Source of the DNA: Brevipalpus yothersi
Taxonomy: Eukaryota; Arthropoda; Arachnida; Trombidiformes; Tenuipalpidae
NCBI GenBank assembly: GCA_003956705.1
Contig: QZCP01000212.1
Location: 101,876 to 165,875 of the forward strand
DNA: 64,000 nucleotides
Reading direction: 5' to 3'
How positions within the stretch are numbered: the stretch's first letter is position 1; every line of letters begins with the position of its first letter. The position numbers and the translations under genes were made by a program. This document shows, one piece after another, positions 49,385 through 61,264 of the stretch. The notes below the pieces were generated by a model. The model made no database searches. It had not been told where the DNA came from and saw nothing but the letters and a program-made list of their open reading frames with translations.

Positions 49385-49796
49385 ATGAGACAAAGTTCTG
49401 CGATACCTGTAGTCCGTAATATTTCACATCTTCTCAGGAAACTCGGTCTAAAGGTGAGTTAATAAACAACCAGAATTATTTGACAAAAATTGTTTTGTTC
49501 TGCAGCATATATATATATATTTTTTCTACTTTATTCCCTAGGAAAAGATAACTCAGAGTCCTTCGATGAAAGTTATACTTTCAGAGTGTCGAAAACATGA
49601 TGTTACAGACGAAAGAACTTGCCGATCAAGAGATGAAATGCTGTTCACAGCTAGAACTTATGACAAATACTTGGAAAGTGTTTCAAAGTATCGTGAGCTG
49701 GTCACTCTTTATGGCAAGGGTGAAGCAACTATTGAAGAAGCTGCTCGAAAAGTTGGACTTAAATTGCCCGAAAGTAAGAGTGCTGAAGAAAGATAA
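49385..49796 (+). CDS. FMC1: FMC1 homolog, ATP synthase assembly factor
   Basis: Two exons, 49385-49453 and 49542-49796, giving 107 aa (vertebrate FMC1 about 113). The short helical protein has the spacing HLLRKLG near the N-terminus, then KHDVTDERTCRSRDEML, YLESVSKYREL and LYGKGEATIEEAARKVGLKLP. The last block matches the GKGE(R/A)S(V/I)EE(S/A)A..VGLKLP signature of FMC1 (C7orf55). In yeast FMC1 stabilises the F1 assembly chaperone Atp12 in the mitochondrial matrix. The N-terminus is basic and lacks acidic residues, as expected for import. The ATG at 49385 is the only in-frame start before the GTGAGT donor. Confidence 0.82.
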
Positions 49797-50191
49797 AATT
49801 TTTCCAAGTCAGATTGGAACATGGTTCCATTTTAATCGTTATTTGTGAATTGTAAGACACCAACAAGAAAAAAGAAGATGAGATTTACAGAGAAATATTA
49901 TGAATAATGTCTATTTAAACTTCAATCGAGATTTCTTTCTTTTTTAAAACGAAAAACAAAACAAAATTCACCGTAAAGTACAAAGCAGACAGGGGACAAG
50001 TTATCAGACGAAATCTCAGGTCGAGAAAAACATGTGCTACTGCCTCTGCCTTGGCCAAATGCATATTGCTCAAGAGGCGGTTACACAAGTTACCATAACA
50101 GTAATGATTTGTGATTGGAGAAAAAAGTTAATTCAAAAATTATTCTAAGGAGTGGGTGTTTGGTAATGGTCGAGGGTTGGTAAAGGAAATA
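49797..50191. other. Intergenic, convergent 3' flanks
   Basis: Between the FMC1 stop and the LRP-like gene stop. AT-rich; presumed 3' UTRs; nothing else seen. Confidence 0.6.
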
Positions 50192-52722
50192 TCAACCGCT
50201 GAGCAGAGGTTGTTGATCACAGTCCGTTTGAGGTGAAGGTATATTACTCAATTCAATGTTGACGTTAGATGATGATGAACAATTGTTAGAAGGTGAGGGT
50301 GGTGAAAGATCATCAGGGTGCTCCGATCTTTCCGTTGAATCACCATGTTTCGTATTATTATCTGAATTTTTGTTTTCTTCACTTGAATTTGACGGCAGAG
50401 GTGTTTCACCGAGATGTAAGGAGATCTCATTCGAGGGGCGATTCGGAACTATCAGAGCTTCACTTGTCTCTGAATCTGGAGAGGCGGTTAAAGGCGGAGG
50501 CGTGGGTGGTCTTCTCCGATTACGCGGTCTCATCCGATTCCGTGGATTCCTTCTTCTGGATCTATCACAATCAGAGGCCACTGCATGGGCGTAGCTTGGA
50601 GGTGGATCCCGATAAAAACATTCATTCTCAAGTATAAACAAGGAATTAGAAGTCTGATCACTGAAAGGGAAGTATCTATGGTATGGATGAGATGAGTAAA
50701 GATTGCTCCCAGAAGAGCCTCGGCCAAGGTTGTCTCCACTGGAAGAGTGATGCTGTTGAACTTGACGGAGAGCAATCAATTTACAAGTACAACTAATTGC
50801 TATGACAAGGAGGACCCCTGGAAAATGAGGAAATATCATCGTTAATCAAGAAACTTTCAAATTTAACCGTTCAAATTGGCAGCTACATGCATAATGTTCA
50901 AAGTCACTCAACTAACCGCAAATAAGAGATCCCATGAGAACAGCTGTAATCACACTATTCCTCAGGCAATTGATTTCATCCGAATTATCTCCACAATCGT
51001 TGGAACGATCGCAGATCCAAACTGCTTTGATACAATTGCGATTTGAACAGAGAAAATTTCCATGCTCCGGACGGCACAGAAGACTGGAACAGTTTCGCTC
51101 ATCAGAAGAATCTGAACAGTCTGAAACACCATTGCACCGCTTTTCGGGAGAAAAGCATTTGTCACCTGATGAACAAAGTATCATCTTGTTGCACTTTGAC
51201 GGCTCACAACTCATTTCATCTTTCCCATTTGCACAATCAAAAATACCATCACACCGCTTTGATGGATGATAACATTCTCTCAAATTATCAGGGCCACATG
51301 AGACCATGTTTGGTCCACACAAACCACAATTCAGTTCATCTTTAAAATCGGGACAATCAAGATTCCCGTCACATCGACTAGCCATATTGATACAGTATTT
51401 GCCAGCCGAACAGATGAAAGTATCTGGCGGACACTTTTCATCACAGCCTTTCTCATCGGTGCCTTCCAAACAGTCCCATGTTCCATCGCAGCGACCGCGA
51501 GGAAATGAGTAACATAGTCCACTTGAAACTGATTAGAGATGAATGATGGTCAGAAAATAAGTTTTACAATTTGTAAATCTCACACTTACTTGAGCCATGA
51601 TGTTTGTGATGAGAGCATCGAGCTTCATTGGCTTCTCGACACAGTCGAGTACAGCCTTGTTCGTCACTATTATCCCCACACTGATCTCGACGATCACAAA
51701 CCCAAGACTTATCTATACATTTACTATTTGAACACTTAAATTCGCTTCCCTCTAAGCAGGGAGCTCCAACAGTAGATCTAGAAAAAGTAGCATGGAATCC
51801 TCTTCCATTTGCTTTCTGATTGATTCCTTTGAAAATAATTTCTATAACATCTTCGCCTTGATGAATGAAAGTAGAAAAGATATGCTTATAATCCTCACTC
51901 CTTCCACAATAACGTTTCTCTCGGAACAAAAAGTTTTTCGATCTGATCACCAAAGCACTAGAATGACAACATGGTTCATTTGTTGAGGAATTTGAACTGT
52001 GAGAGCCACAATGAATGGGATCATCCTCTGGTATGTCCAAATCATCGAAACTGAGGGAGAGAATAATTTTGAATGTCAGTAAATGCTGGCGCTATCAGTA
52101 ATCTCATGGTATAAGTCATCATACTAACCTGAGCGTAAGAATTTCTTGTGATTTAATTCCTATGTACCAGGAGCATGAGGTATTGTTTCGAATGGATACA
52201 GGATATCCAGGGTTATAGAAGGAGCCTCGAGAGGCTTGGAGAAAAATTTTTTCACACTTGAAATCATGGCGAAAATAGCTTTCATATTCCCAAGATGTGG
52301 ATGAAAATGGATGTTGTCTGGATGATGCAAATGGAAATGATTTCTTCTCAGCAATCAGAGTGTCATGACGCAAAGGTTTATGAGAAGAATGAATAGTATC
52401 GCTATTATGGAGGTGAGAAGATGAATTAAGCTTCAGTTTTGGTACAGTAGCAGCCAAGGCCGTTTGCCAAGCTAAGTGAATCCATATCCAAATGGAAACT
52501 AAAGAGAAGAAAAGAAGAAGAGAAAGAGAAATGAAAAAACAATCGATACATGAGGAGACATATACACTTAAATGATGAATCATCTCTATGGGTATGCTCT
52601 TCATTAATTGGGGAAAATGGAAACAAAAGAGGACTCAAATTGAGTAAGGAAAAAGGTAATTGTAACCACTTACTTGTAGGTAGCATAGTAGTGGCTATGT
52701 AAGTGTTTGGCGAGATTCTCAT
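50192..52722 (-). CDS. CUB/LDLa receptor of the LRP3/LRP10/LRP12 type
   Basis: Five exons: 52722-52674, 52498-52129, 52050-51590, 51528-50917 and 50817-50192; GT-AG, 705 aa. Order: signal peptide across the first junction (ISIWIWIHLAWQTALAA), one CUB domain (CEKIFLQASRGSFYNPGYP to HATFS), six LDL-receptor class A repeats with the SDE calcium motif in most, a transmembrane helix (VITAVLMGSLICGVLLVIAI) and a tail of about 200 residues. LDLa repeat 2 is irregular, with a His-rich insertion (SHHKHHGSS) spanning an intron. The tail has PPPSYAHA, comparable to the PPPSYGQL of LRP12/LRP3 and a possible WW-domain ligand, Arg-rich stretches, and a terminal dileucine (DQQPLL) suited to endocytosis. Vertebrate LRP12 has two CUB domains; only one is seen here. 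The ligand is unknown. Confidence 0.87.
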
Positions 52723-54790
52723 TTGAGTGAGATTCTTTGTTATTATTGTTGAAAGTATCAATCAAACAGATCCCGAAGGTGGGCCAGATCAAAATATTGC
52801 TTCCAATATCAACACAATCACTATACATTTCTTTTGATCATGATGTTTAATGAGATATTTATAAAATCAGATCTAAACACACGGATACAGACATCGATAT
52901 ACACACATGAACACAATTGTTTAATTCAAAAAATGTTGTGTTCACAATATTATCAATTAAGCAAAAACACAACAACTACTACTACACAGAGTACAAGAAC
53001 GTTGAAGCCATAAACAAGGATAAAAAAGAAGGCTGATAGCCTTGAGCTAATCGCATAGAGAAGAGAGAAAAAAGGAGAGAGAGAAACAAGAAATGGTTGA
53101 AATTATCATGCAAAAAATTTCAATAATACACACAGTAGTAATGGAAAAAATAGTGATAACTATTCAATGAATTGTGATAATATACACTTTCTTGAACACT
53201 TCCTCCTCAAATCAGGCCTGATGAAATCAAGCTCTCAGATGATTAGATATCATGAAATGAATCATCAACAATTCATGTTCTCTTCTCTCTCTCTTTTTCT
53301 CTCTCTTTCTATCTGAAATGATGAAGAGAAGTTCCAATATCAGATACAAGTTGAGTAGATGCTTCACTACTGAGTCCAATACTCGATCGTGTCCTAAATT
53401 TTGATCGCGCTCAAGTTCACACCTCGTTCTGGTAAGTGAAGTTGAGAAAGAGAGAGAGAGAGACAGGATTTATTGAATGAACTATACGATCGTTTCAGGT
53501 ACATGATGAGCAATTATCGTTTCAGGTCATGAGGTTGAAATTTGTGATTAAAAGTGAAAATGTTTCGTGATGTGTGATATGTTTTCTTATGATTATTATG
53601 GCTTAGGAGATACATTGTAGGTATGGGATCGCTAGAGTATTAGACAAAAGTTCAATGGTAACTCTTGGTTAGAGCTTGCAATCTATGATTGTAATCGATT
53701 GTTAGGGTGAAAAATTTTTGTTCTACAGATGGTGAGAATTGTGTTCAACCGGAAGCATGTGAAGGCTTTTAGAGAAAATAGATTAACTCGAAGAAACATT
53801 CCGCTTAATAGCAACCGAATGAATTATGGAACTCGCTCTCATATGCTTGAATGTCGAACTTGAAAGAAGGCTAATAGACATCGGGAAAACTCGACAATTG
53901 TGTGATTGTCAATCAATTTCTCTTCTTGACATTATTTGTTTTCTATTTTTCCCTCGTCAGATTCGACTACGAGATCAATAAAAACTTAGGTAACTGCTCC
54001 CTATCATTGAAACTATGAACTGGCGTGGAAAAATCTCTGAAAAAAAATGAAATATGTATGAAAAAATATTTAATCAATTATATCATCTTACGCCAAAGAA
54101 ATGTGCTGCATGAACTTACAACTTGTTAGTCTCTCTATCTTTCTTTCTTTCTCTCTGCACGCTTATTGTTAATCTTGCATGCTTGTATCATGCCCTAGAC
54201 ACGATTCTGGAGTTCCATGTAACTTTCCAACAAAAAAGCACCGATCGAAAACAGATCGTTATCAGTTTAAGCATCCAAACGAGGAAAAAATAAAACCTTC
54301 TCAAACAATGTGCAACATAGATCTTGGAAAGGTATTAATTAACTTATGATGCTTAAAATAAACTCAAATACAGTGTTATGAGGGCTATCCAGCCTCATGG
54401 AACTTTAGAGGAGAGAATCACTTCAATTTCTACAGGTAGACTTGAGATTTTCCAATGCAATTTTTTCTCTGACACAATCTACTATCTAAATCTATACTGT
54501 CTACCAGGTTTTCTCTCAATAGTTGGCTGAACTTCAATAGAGTTCAATAAAAAATTTGAGACCTTTGGACTTAAAGCACTTTAGCTCTCATGAAGGACTA
54601 TCATTGTGAAGAGCTCTCTTTTATCTTGTATTATTATTCGATAATCAAATGTTGCAGATATTGATTGGATTTTTTTCTGTTCACATTAACGTGATAATGC
54701 AGTCAAGTAAACTAGAAATTGTGAAATTCTTCAAAGAATAGAAATTTTGGAGAGAAAATCATCCAATTCGTAGTGAAAGGAAATACATGT
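52723..54790. other. Intergenic between LRP-like gene and P450
   Basis: Divergent 5' flanks over 2 kb. AT-rich with short CT/GA tracts (around 53283-53310 and 53447-53462). No exon, RNA gene or mobile element recognised. Confidence 0.55.
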
Positions 54791-56463
54791 ATGCCTCAAT
54801 TGTTCCCAGCAACATTCAATGCTGTCTCGGCAATACTTGCCATTGGCCTCGCCTCGCTAATAATGTGAGTTTGTGTGTGAAGAAAATGTTGCATTCCACA
54901 ATTAATGAACAATTAATTTACTCTCCGCTACAGTTACATTTACAATCGTTTCTCATACTGGAGCAGACGAGGAATTTCTGGTCCCAATCATTATTTTCCT
55001 CTACTCAATTGGTATGGTTTCACCCAGAAACCAGTGGCTGATACTTATATTGAAAATTTTAAAAAATATGGAAAAATTTGGGGGTAAGTAAATAATTGAA
55101 GATCATTTCCTCTCATAACACTACTAATACCCCTTACTTTTACTTCTTCTATTACTCTCAATTGCATCGATTCAAAAGACGCTACGATGGCTTACATCCA
55201 ATTCTTGTGATTAGTGAAAAAAACCTTGCACAAAAAATTCTTAATGATACGATTACCTTTCCGGATCGATTTGAATTGGCAGCCAAGAGAGACATTGAAG
55301 ACAGTTTACTACCTTTTGTGGCTGGTCAACGTTGGAAAACATTACATTCCGCATTGACACCATGTTTTACAACAGGCAAGATGAAAATTTTATTCCAACC
55401 GATGAAACAATGTGCCGATAAGGCGATGGATGAAATTGAAAAATCAGCTAATGATAATGGTAAACCATTTCAAATTGAATTCAAGCGACTTTTCGATCGA
55501 TACACACTGGATGTTGCTGCAAAATGTTTTTTCGCCAAAGATTTGAATCCATATGAAGATGGTGAATTTGTATTAAATGCAAACAAATTTGCATACATTC
55601 TTTTCTGGCGAATGATATCGTACATTGCTCTACCTAATTGGTTGATCAAACTTTTGCGTGTATACATTGTGCCTGATGATCTTTTTAATTACTTTAAAAA
55701 TTTGATTGTCGACCTTGCAATCGAACGGAAGAAGAGTGGAAAAACTGGTAGAGATTTTCTTCAACTACTACTCGATTCAAAATTGGCACTAATTGATCCT
55801 AATCAACTTCCCGAAGGAACCAAAATTTCTAAAAAAGATTTAGAGCGTGAGCTTACCGACAATGAGATGGCATCATCAAGTGTTCTATTCATCATCGGTG
55901 GCTATGATACATCCAGTCTTCAATTGAGTTGGATGTGTTACCGGTTGGCACTTAATCCAGAGGTTCAGGAAAGACTGTATCAAGAGATTATGGAAAATGA
56001 TACCGATGATTATGATGTTCTGCTCACAATGCCTTATTTGAATGCTGTTTTCATGGAAACTCTTCGAATGGATACACCAGTATACTGTACAATGAGAATG
56101 GCCAACAAGCCATGGCGATTGCCGGATAAAGTTGAAATTCCGAAAGGAGCTACTGTCGAAGTTCCCATACAAGTGATTCATATGGATCCTGACTACTTTC
56201 CTGAACCAGAAGTTTTTGACCCCGATCGTTTTATGCCCGAAAGGCGAGCAGAAATTCCATCAAATGCTTTCTATGGGTTCGGAAGTGGTCCAAGAATATG
56301 CATAGGCATGAGATTTGCCCTACTTGATGTAAAAATTGCCATAGTCGAGCTTCTCAAACGCTACGAACTACTGTCGACTATCAAAAATCCTGAATGTGGT
56401 AAATTTAGTCATGTAAGACGTCCAATTCGAATGGATATCACGCTCAAAAGACGAACAGATTGA
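54791..56463 (+). CDS. Cytochrome P450, CYP3-clan-like
   Basis: Three exons, 54791-54864, 54934-55083 and 55179-56463, phases closing to 502 aa. The start at 54791 (MPQLFPATFNAVSAILAIGLASLIM) gives the expected N-terminal ER membrane anchor; an ATG 4 nt upstream opens the wrong frame. Motifs: helix I GGYDTSS (315-321), helix K ETLR (Glu368, Arg371), PERF-region FDPDRFMPER, and the heme loop FGSGPRICIG with Cys449 as iron ligand. The GSGPRxCIGMRFAL heme loop is typical of the CYP3 clan (CYP3/6/9), enzymes that oxidise xenobiotics and lipophilic metabolites with NADPH-P450 reductase. It sits directly upstream of an ABCH transporter in the same orientation, which suggests a detoxification neighbourhood. 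Clan assignment is moderately sure; substrate unknown. Confidence 0.9.
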
Positions 56464-57135
56464 GCTTATGAGAAAATTTTCTATGATGAATTATTAATAT
56501 TTTATCAGTTAATTTTTCGAAAAACAAAATCCCACAATCAACTTTGTTTATCAGTCTTTGAATGTTTTCCAAGGATCTTATCAAAGTAGTGTAGAACATC
56601 GCATGGCAGCCTGGTATTTTCTGTTATCGATTCTTGACTTGAATATATATGAATTTTGAAATCGTCGCCTTCAGTCATTAACTTATAAGGCTCTCCATAA
56701 TTCAACTCCTTTCCTGACGTATCTACGAGCTATCTGATTCGAAAATTTTTTTCATCTTTCTTCGAATGCTTGACCCTCTCTAGCTTCTTACCCCAGGACA
56801 TCTGGACGATATCATTTATTCAACTTGTTGGTAATGAATGTTACCTTGAAACTAAAAATGAAGCATGATATGTTTACAAGTTTATTTATATTAATCAGTC
56901 AAGATAAGAATTGGTCTCTTCATCGAAAGTGATAGAGCGGATAAAAAAAATAAAACCTCAGTTACGGAATTAAAACTTTTCAGATGGTTTGAAAGTGGGA
57001 GAACATTTCATATTCAGGAGAGAGGAGTAGAAATCATTCTTATATGTTGTTCAGTGCTGAAGGAATGTTCGTCGAATCTGTTGAAACTATCCGTTGATAC
57101 AAATTCATACTGCCAGAAGGCGAAAGTGCCCAACA
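56464..57135. promoter_or_regulatory. 5' flank of ABCH copy 1, duplicated element
   Basis: About the last 340 nt (56790-57135) are clearly similar to 62685-63027 upstream of the second ABCH copy, sharing CCCCAGGACATCTGGACGA, AAGATAAGAATTGGTCTCTT and GCCAGAAGGCGAAAGTG. The likely promoter was therefore duplicated with the gene. No other coding content was seen. Confidence 0.75.
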
Positions 57136-59271
57136 ATGCAATCTAGTGATACTCAGTGTACATCAAGACAAGTAATTGTGAAAGTTGAAAATCTTAGCTT
57201 CATTTATCCACACAAAGAAACTTATCATGAAGCTGGAATTAGTGGAATACATTTAACTGGACATTCTTCCGAAATATTAGCAATTGTTGGTCCAAGTGGA
57301 AGTGGTAAAACAACTTTAGCCAAGATCATTGTGTCCATGCTGCCTGTTGATGAAGGCAAGATAACTCTGTTTGGTCTTGATTGTACCAATAATCGCATGA
57401 ATCGCACTCGTATTGGTGTGCCTGGACCATCTTTGGGCTACATGCCTCAGGAGGAGGCAGTTCCTAGTGATCTACTAGTGCGAGAATGCCTCTTCCTCTA
57501 TGGAATTCTCTATCGTATGGATATTTCAGAGATATCGAGACGATCAGATGAAGTTCTACAAAGAGTTGGCCTTAGTGATGAAAGGAATAAATTAATTTTA
57601 AAATTAAGTGGTGGAATGAAGAGACGCTTATCATTAGCAATCGCTATCCTACATTCTCCGAAATTATTGATACTCGATGAGCCCACTGTTGGAATCGATC
57701 CTATTCTCAGGCATCAGATATGGAATCTCCTATTTGAACTGAAATCTAAAGGCACCTGTATCATGATCACAACTCATTATATGAACGAGTGTGAACATGC
57801 TGATTCGGTTAATTTTATGCGCAAAGGAAAAATTATATTCTCAGGAACTCCTCAAGAAATTAAGGCTATTCATGGGGTTGACAATTTGGGACAAGCATTT
57901 GATAAGATGTGCTCATACAAATCTAACCAGCCTTACAAGCCAGATCCTCGACCGGATGTTGACTATATTCCACCAAAATATGAAAAAGGATTCATTCAAC
58001 GTTTATTGATTGTCACAGCTATCATGTATCGGTTCATTCGTTTATTCTTCTCATCTCCTGTATCTTTTTATGGTGCAATTGGAATATCTACTTTCCACAT
58101 TTTTCTAGTGCACATCGCATGGACAAGTCAATTCAAGGGCCTTAAAATTGGTATTTGCATTGAAAATCAGTCTTTCCACAATGATTCATCACTGATTACT
58201 GGTCTCAAGCCACTGTGTTTGGGGTGTATTCATCCAAGTCATTTCAACGACTTCCTCAAGCGTGATATGTTTGAAATGGTATCTTATGGGAATATTGATA
58301 AATCTCTGGAAGATGTTGCATCGAAGAAAATCCATGCCTCTGTGCATGTAAAGGAAGACTTCATGGAAGCATACTTCCAGAAACTGGCGATTGATTGGTC
58401 GATGATTAGTCCAGAAATGGTTAAGAAATCTCAAATCATTCTCTACGTTGACGCTAGTAATACTTTAATTTCGAGGACAATTGAGCTTCAATTGACCCAC
58501 GCTTTTTCAAAATATTGGGATAGTTCGAAAGCAAATTTGAGCTTGAAAAGTTTGTCAACCTATCCAATGAGGTTGGAAAGTTCTGTGATCGATGGTAAAA
58601 AGCCAGAAGACCCATCAAGTACATGGAAAATGGTGGGTCAAGTGGTCAACTCATCGTTTGCTGCAGCTTTTCAGATAGCTGGCTTTGCAATCATAGCAGC
58701 AATCAGAGATCAATCCATCAAGCGATTCATGTCCACAGGTCTAACAAGTATGGACATATTTTTGACTCAGCTAGTGAGCAATTTTATTTTCACCGGCATT
58801 TCAGGAATATGTGCTCTCATCTTCTCTCTCAACTTACTTGAAATAATCTTCAAACCAACCTTCTGGATCGCATATTTATTGATACTGATTTTCATATTGT
58901 TAGCTGCTCTGCTTGGACAACTAATTGGATTGTTGGCCATGAGTGAAGTGATGGTCCTCACGACTTCAATCGTTCTTCCATACACAATATCAGCTCTGGA
59001 AGGGGCTGACATAGCGGTTGAAGCTCAGCCATATTATATTACTCCATTTTCCCAATTATTACCCCACACCAGTGGACTTCGAGCATTAAGAGGGGTAGTT
59101 CTGGCCAACTTACCTTTTACCAATTCTCTTGTTTATAAAGGATTCATTCTACCTACAATTTATACAATAGTTCTATTCCTTTTGACTTACAACATGGTAA
59201 ACAAGAGGCTGGAATCCTGCAAAACCAAGAAAAATCTCCAGAACGAGAAAAGAGAGAAAATCTGGAAATAA
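57136..59271 (+). CDS. ABCH-type half transporter, copy 1
   Basis: Single exon, 711 aa. The N-terminal nucleotide-binding domain has Walker A GPSGSGKT (52-59), Q-loop YMPQEE, signature LSGGM (157-161), Walker B LLILDE (177-182) and H-loop His214. A membrane domain follows: one helix near residues 310-340, a large extracellular loop, then a cluster of five hydrophobic segments at the C-terminus. The GVPGPSLGYMPQ segment and the NBD-then-TMD order fit the arthropod ABCH subfamily, related to ABCG. ABCH proteins are reported in cuticular lipid export and are induced by xenobiotics. The ATG at 57136 matches the start of copy 2; upstream in-frame codons lack an ATG. The reading frame is intact. 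It must dimerise to work. Confidence 0.9.
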   Translation: MQSSDTQCTSRQVIVKVENLSFIYPHKETYHEAGISGIHLTGHSSEILAIVGPSGSGKTTLAKIIVSMLPVDEGKITLFGLDCTNNRMNRTRIGVPGPSLGYMPQEEAVPSDLLVRECLFLYGILYRMDISEISRRSDEVLQRVGLSDERNKLILKLSGGMKRRLSLAIAILHSPKLLILDEPTVGIDPILRHQIWNLLFELKSKGTCIMITTHYMNECEHADSVNFMRKGKIIFSGTPQEIKAIHGVDNLGQAFDKMCSYKSNQPYKPDPRPDVDYIPPKYEKGFIQRLLIVTAIMYRFIRLFFSSPVSFYGAIGISTFHIFLVHIAWTSQFKGLKIGICIENQSFHNDSSLITGLKPLCLGCIHPSHFNDFLKRDMFEMVSYGNIDKSLEDVASKKIHASVHVKEDFMEAYFQKLAIDWSMISPEMVKKSQIILYVDASNTLISRTIELQLTHAFSKYWDSSKANLSLKSLSTYPMRLESSVIDGKKPEDPSSTWKMVGQVVNSSFAAAFQIAGFAIIAAIRDQSIKRFMSTGLTSMDIFLTQLVSNFIFTGISGICALIFSLNLLEIIFKPTFWIAYLLILIFILLAALLGQLIGLLAMSEVMVLTTSIVLPYTISALEGADIAVEAQPYYITPFSQLLPHTSGLRALRGVVLANLPFTNSLVYKGFILPTIYTIVLFLLTYNMVNKRLESCKTKKNLQNEKREKIWK

Positions 59272-60410
59272 CTGATCTTTGATCTTGAATTAAAGTGATA
59301 TACAACTTGGACAATTGTGTAAGATTGGTTGAAATTCTTAAGAAGATAGCTTTTGATATTCAATGAAAATTATTTTGAATATTCTTAGCTGGAAGGGAAT
59401 CATTTTCAGTGTCAAAAACTTTACTCTTATTCAATGAGTTAGATGTCAACATTTGGTGTTGGAGTCTCAGGGAATATTTTCCAGTGATTCCCCATGAATT
59501 CAGTATTAAATTTCCTGATTAAAAACAAGATTTATTCTCAGATTAACAAAAAATTGCCACTCACTTAAAGTGTTCCAATGATTGTTACAATCGAGGAAGA
59601 TGAGAGAGACTCACGCTAATCGGAAATATAATTCCATCACCTACTTCGAACGGATCTCTATTCAAACTAAAAAGTGAGCTGAATGTTTGATGACATGATA
59701 ATTTTCAAACCTTAAGTATAATGTTAGTCCTTCTTTTATCGCTTCTCTCGGACATACAATATTGAGATTCGACTTATTAGAAAGTGGAAAGTAGATTGTT
59801 CAACTTCCCCTTGACATTGTGAAAGCAGGAACCCAAAATTATCTAGCTAATTAGTGAGAAAATCATCAAAGAAGAATCTTACTCCCACCTCTCCAGAGTT
59901 CATCTGAAACGTCGTTCAATTTTTGCTGTTTGAGAATTATTTCTCTTTTGAAGTTAATTCCGTTAATCATCTGATTAATTTTTAGGCTCAAGTTTAAGAG
60001 AAACTGGAAAAAAGAGACATATTTTATTTTAAACGCATTGATTAGCCTTTCCAATGGCAGATGTCGGTCTATGAGGCAAGTTTGGTCTAGACCAAACTGT
60101 CGAGAGCTCTCGACAGTTTCCTGATCATGTAACTAATGGAAGTTTATATTTATTTGCATATTTTGATTGGAAAAAGCTGCACAAATTGAGAAGCATTGGA
60201 ATAAGTGGCTTCATAATGTAGTATTTTGGGAAATTCTGAGATTTTTTGCTAGCTATAGCTTCAAAAATTATATAAACATTGGTGAATTTTTGATACTTTT
60301 TCTCTTTTAGATACATTGAAAAGACATTCTTGAATTGAAAATTTTGCTCGTTAGACAGAGAGTATTGGAATATATTTAAAGAGAGAATCATTTACTCTCA
60401 TGGGTGGACA
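59272..60410. other. 3' flank of ABCH copy 1
   Basis: The first about 250 nt resemble 61675-61920 (shared AACTTTA-GCTTATTCA, GATGT-AACAT and CCCGATGAATT-like words). Two nested perfect palindromes lie at 60079-60119. Short open stretches on the minus strand (59866-60054 and 60125-60391) look like noise. Confidence 0.55.
60079..60119. repeat. Two overlapping perfect palindromes
   Basis: 60079-60098 (20 bp, AGTTTGGTCTAGACCAAACT) and 60094-60119 (26 bp; half-site AAACTGTCGAGAG followed directly by its reverse complement) are both perfect and spacerless, sharing 5 nt. They could form cruciforms or bind dimeric proteins. No flanking target-site duplication or transposase was seen. Confidence 0.9.
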
Positions 60411-61264
60411 TTATCTCTTATTAATCGACATGTGACGATGAATAAATCGTACAATATATTTTAGACTTTCTAGACTTTTTTGATAACACTTTTTTAGATC
60501 TACCCCAGTAAGGTCTGGGTATATAACTTTTGCAATGATCATAATATCTTCCTCTTCGCTGATGGTTGGGTCAACTTGAGTATCATCAGATGGTATGTTT
60601 ATATCGGGTTGGCCTTTTTCTTCTTCCTCCTTTCTACAGACTACGCTGATTATAATCGCTTGTATAGCTCTGGTTCTGCTCATTTTCTCAGAAATTTTAG
60701 AGTATTCACCAATTTTAATGGCTTCTTCCACATATGCAACATCGATCGGTATTTGCTCTATAGCTTGTTCGAATATGGTGAACGGTAATTTTGGAGCCGA
60801 GAGTAGACTATCCTTGGCTGGCTGTTCCTGGTTGGTATTTTATTAAAATTTTTGACAAAAATAGGTTAAAATTCACCATTTTTAAAACGAAAGAATCACT
60901 TACATCAATGGTTTCCTTATCGATGGTTTGATGAGTTCTGCATGAATCGGGAGGGCCCAAATCGAGTGAGAGAAATGAATTGGGTTTTTTTTCATCAGAT
61001 GAGAAAGCTAATTCAAGATGATCCACAGGTTTCTTATTGAAACCATTTTTCAGATCCTTGAAGAAAAATTGAATGATCAAAAGAAGGTAATTTCATTTTT
61101 TACCCATAGTTACTTACAAATTTCAATATGATGTCTTTCTGAAGAAATGAACGAGGCGATTGGACACGAATCTTTTGGCTCTTCTTGGCTATTGAAGTAA
61201 GTTTGAGGTGTAGAAACCGATCTGCAGGGACATCCTTTCGGGCAGAATCTTGCTGAGGAGTCAT
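60411..61264 (-). CDS. Unrecognised 3-exon protein between the ABCH copies
   Basis: Three exons, 61264-61118, 61056-60904 and 60827-60411, all with good GT-AG sites (GTAAGT donors twice) and all phase 0, giving 238 aa. I do not recognise the family. The N-terminus is basic (SIAKKSQKIRVQSPRSF). The middle is Asp/Ser/Pro-rich (LGPPDSCRTHQ). The C-terminal exon contains a helical, charged block (PFTIFEQAIEQIPIDVAYVEEAIKIGEYSKISEKMSRTRAIQ), an acidic linker (CRKEEEEKGQPD) and a final helix ending FIHRHMSINKR. No signal peptide or convincing transmembrane segment is present, so it is probably soluble, nuclear or cytosolic. Three consecutive compatible exons make a random structure unlikely. It separates two duplicated ABCH flanks. 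Confidence 0.6.
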
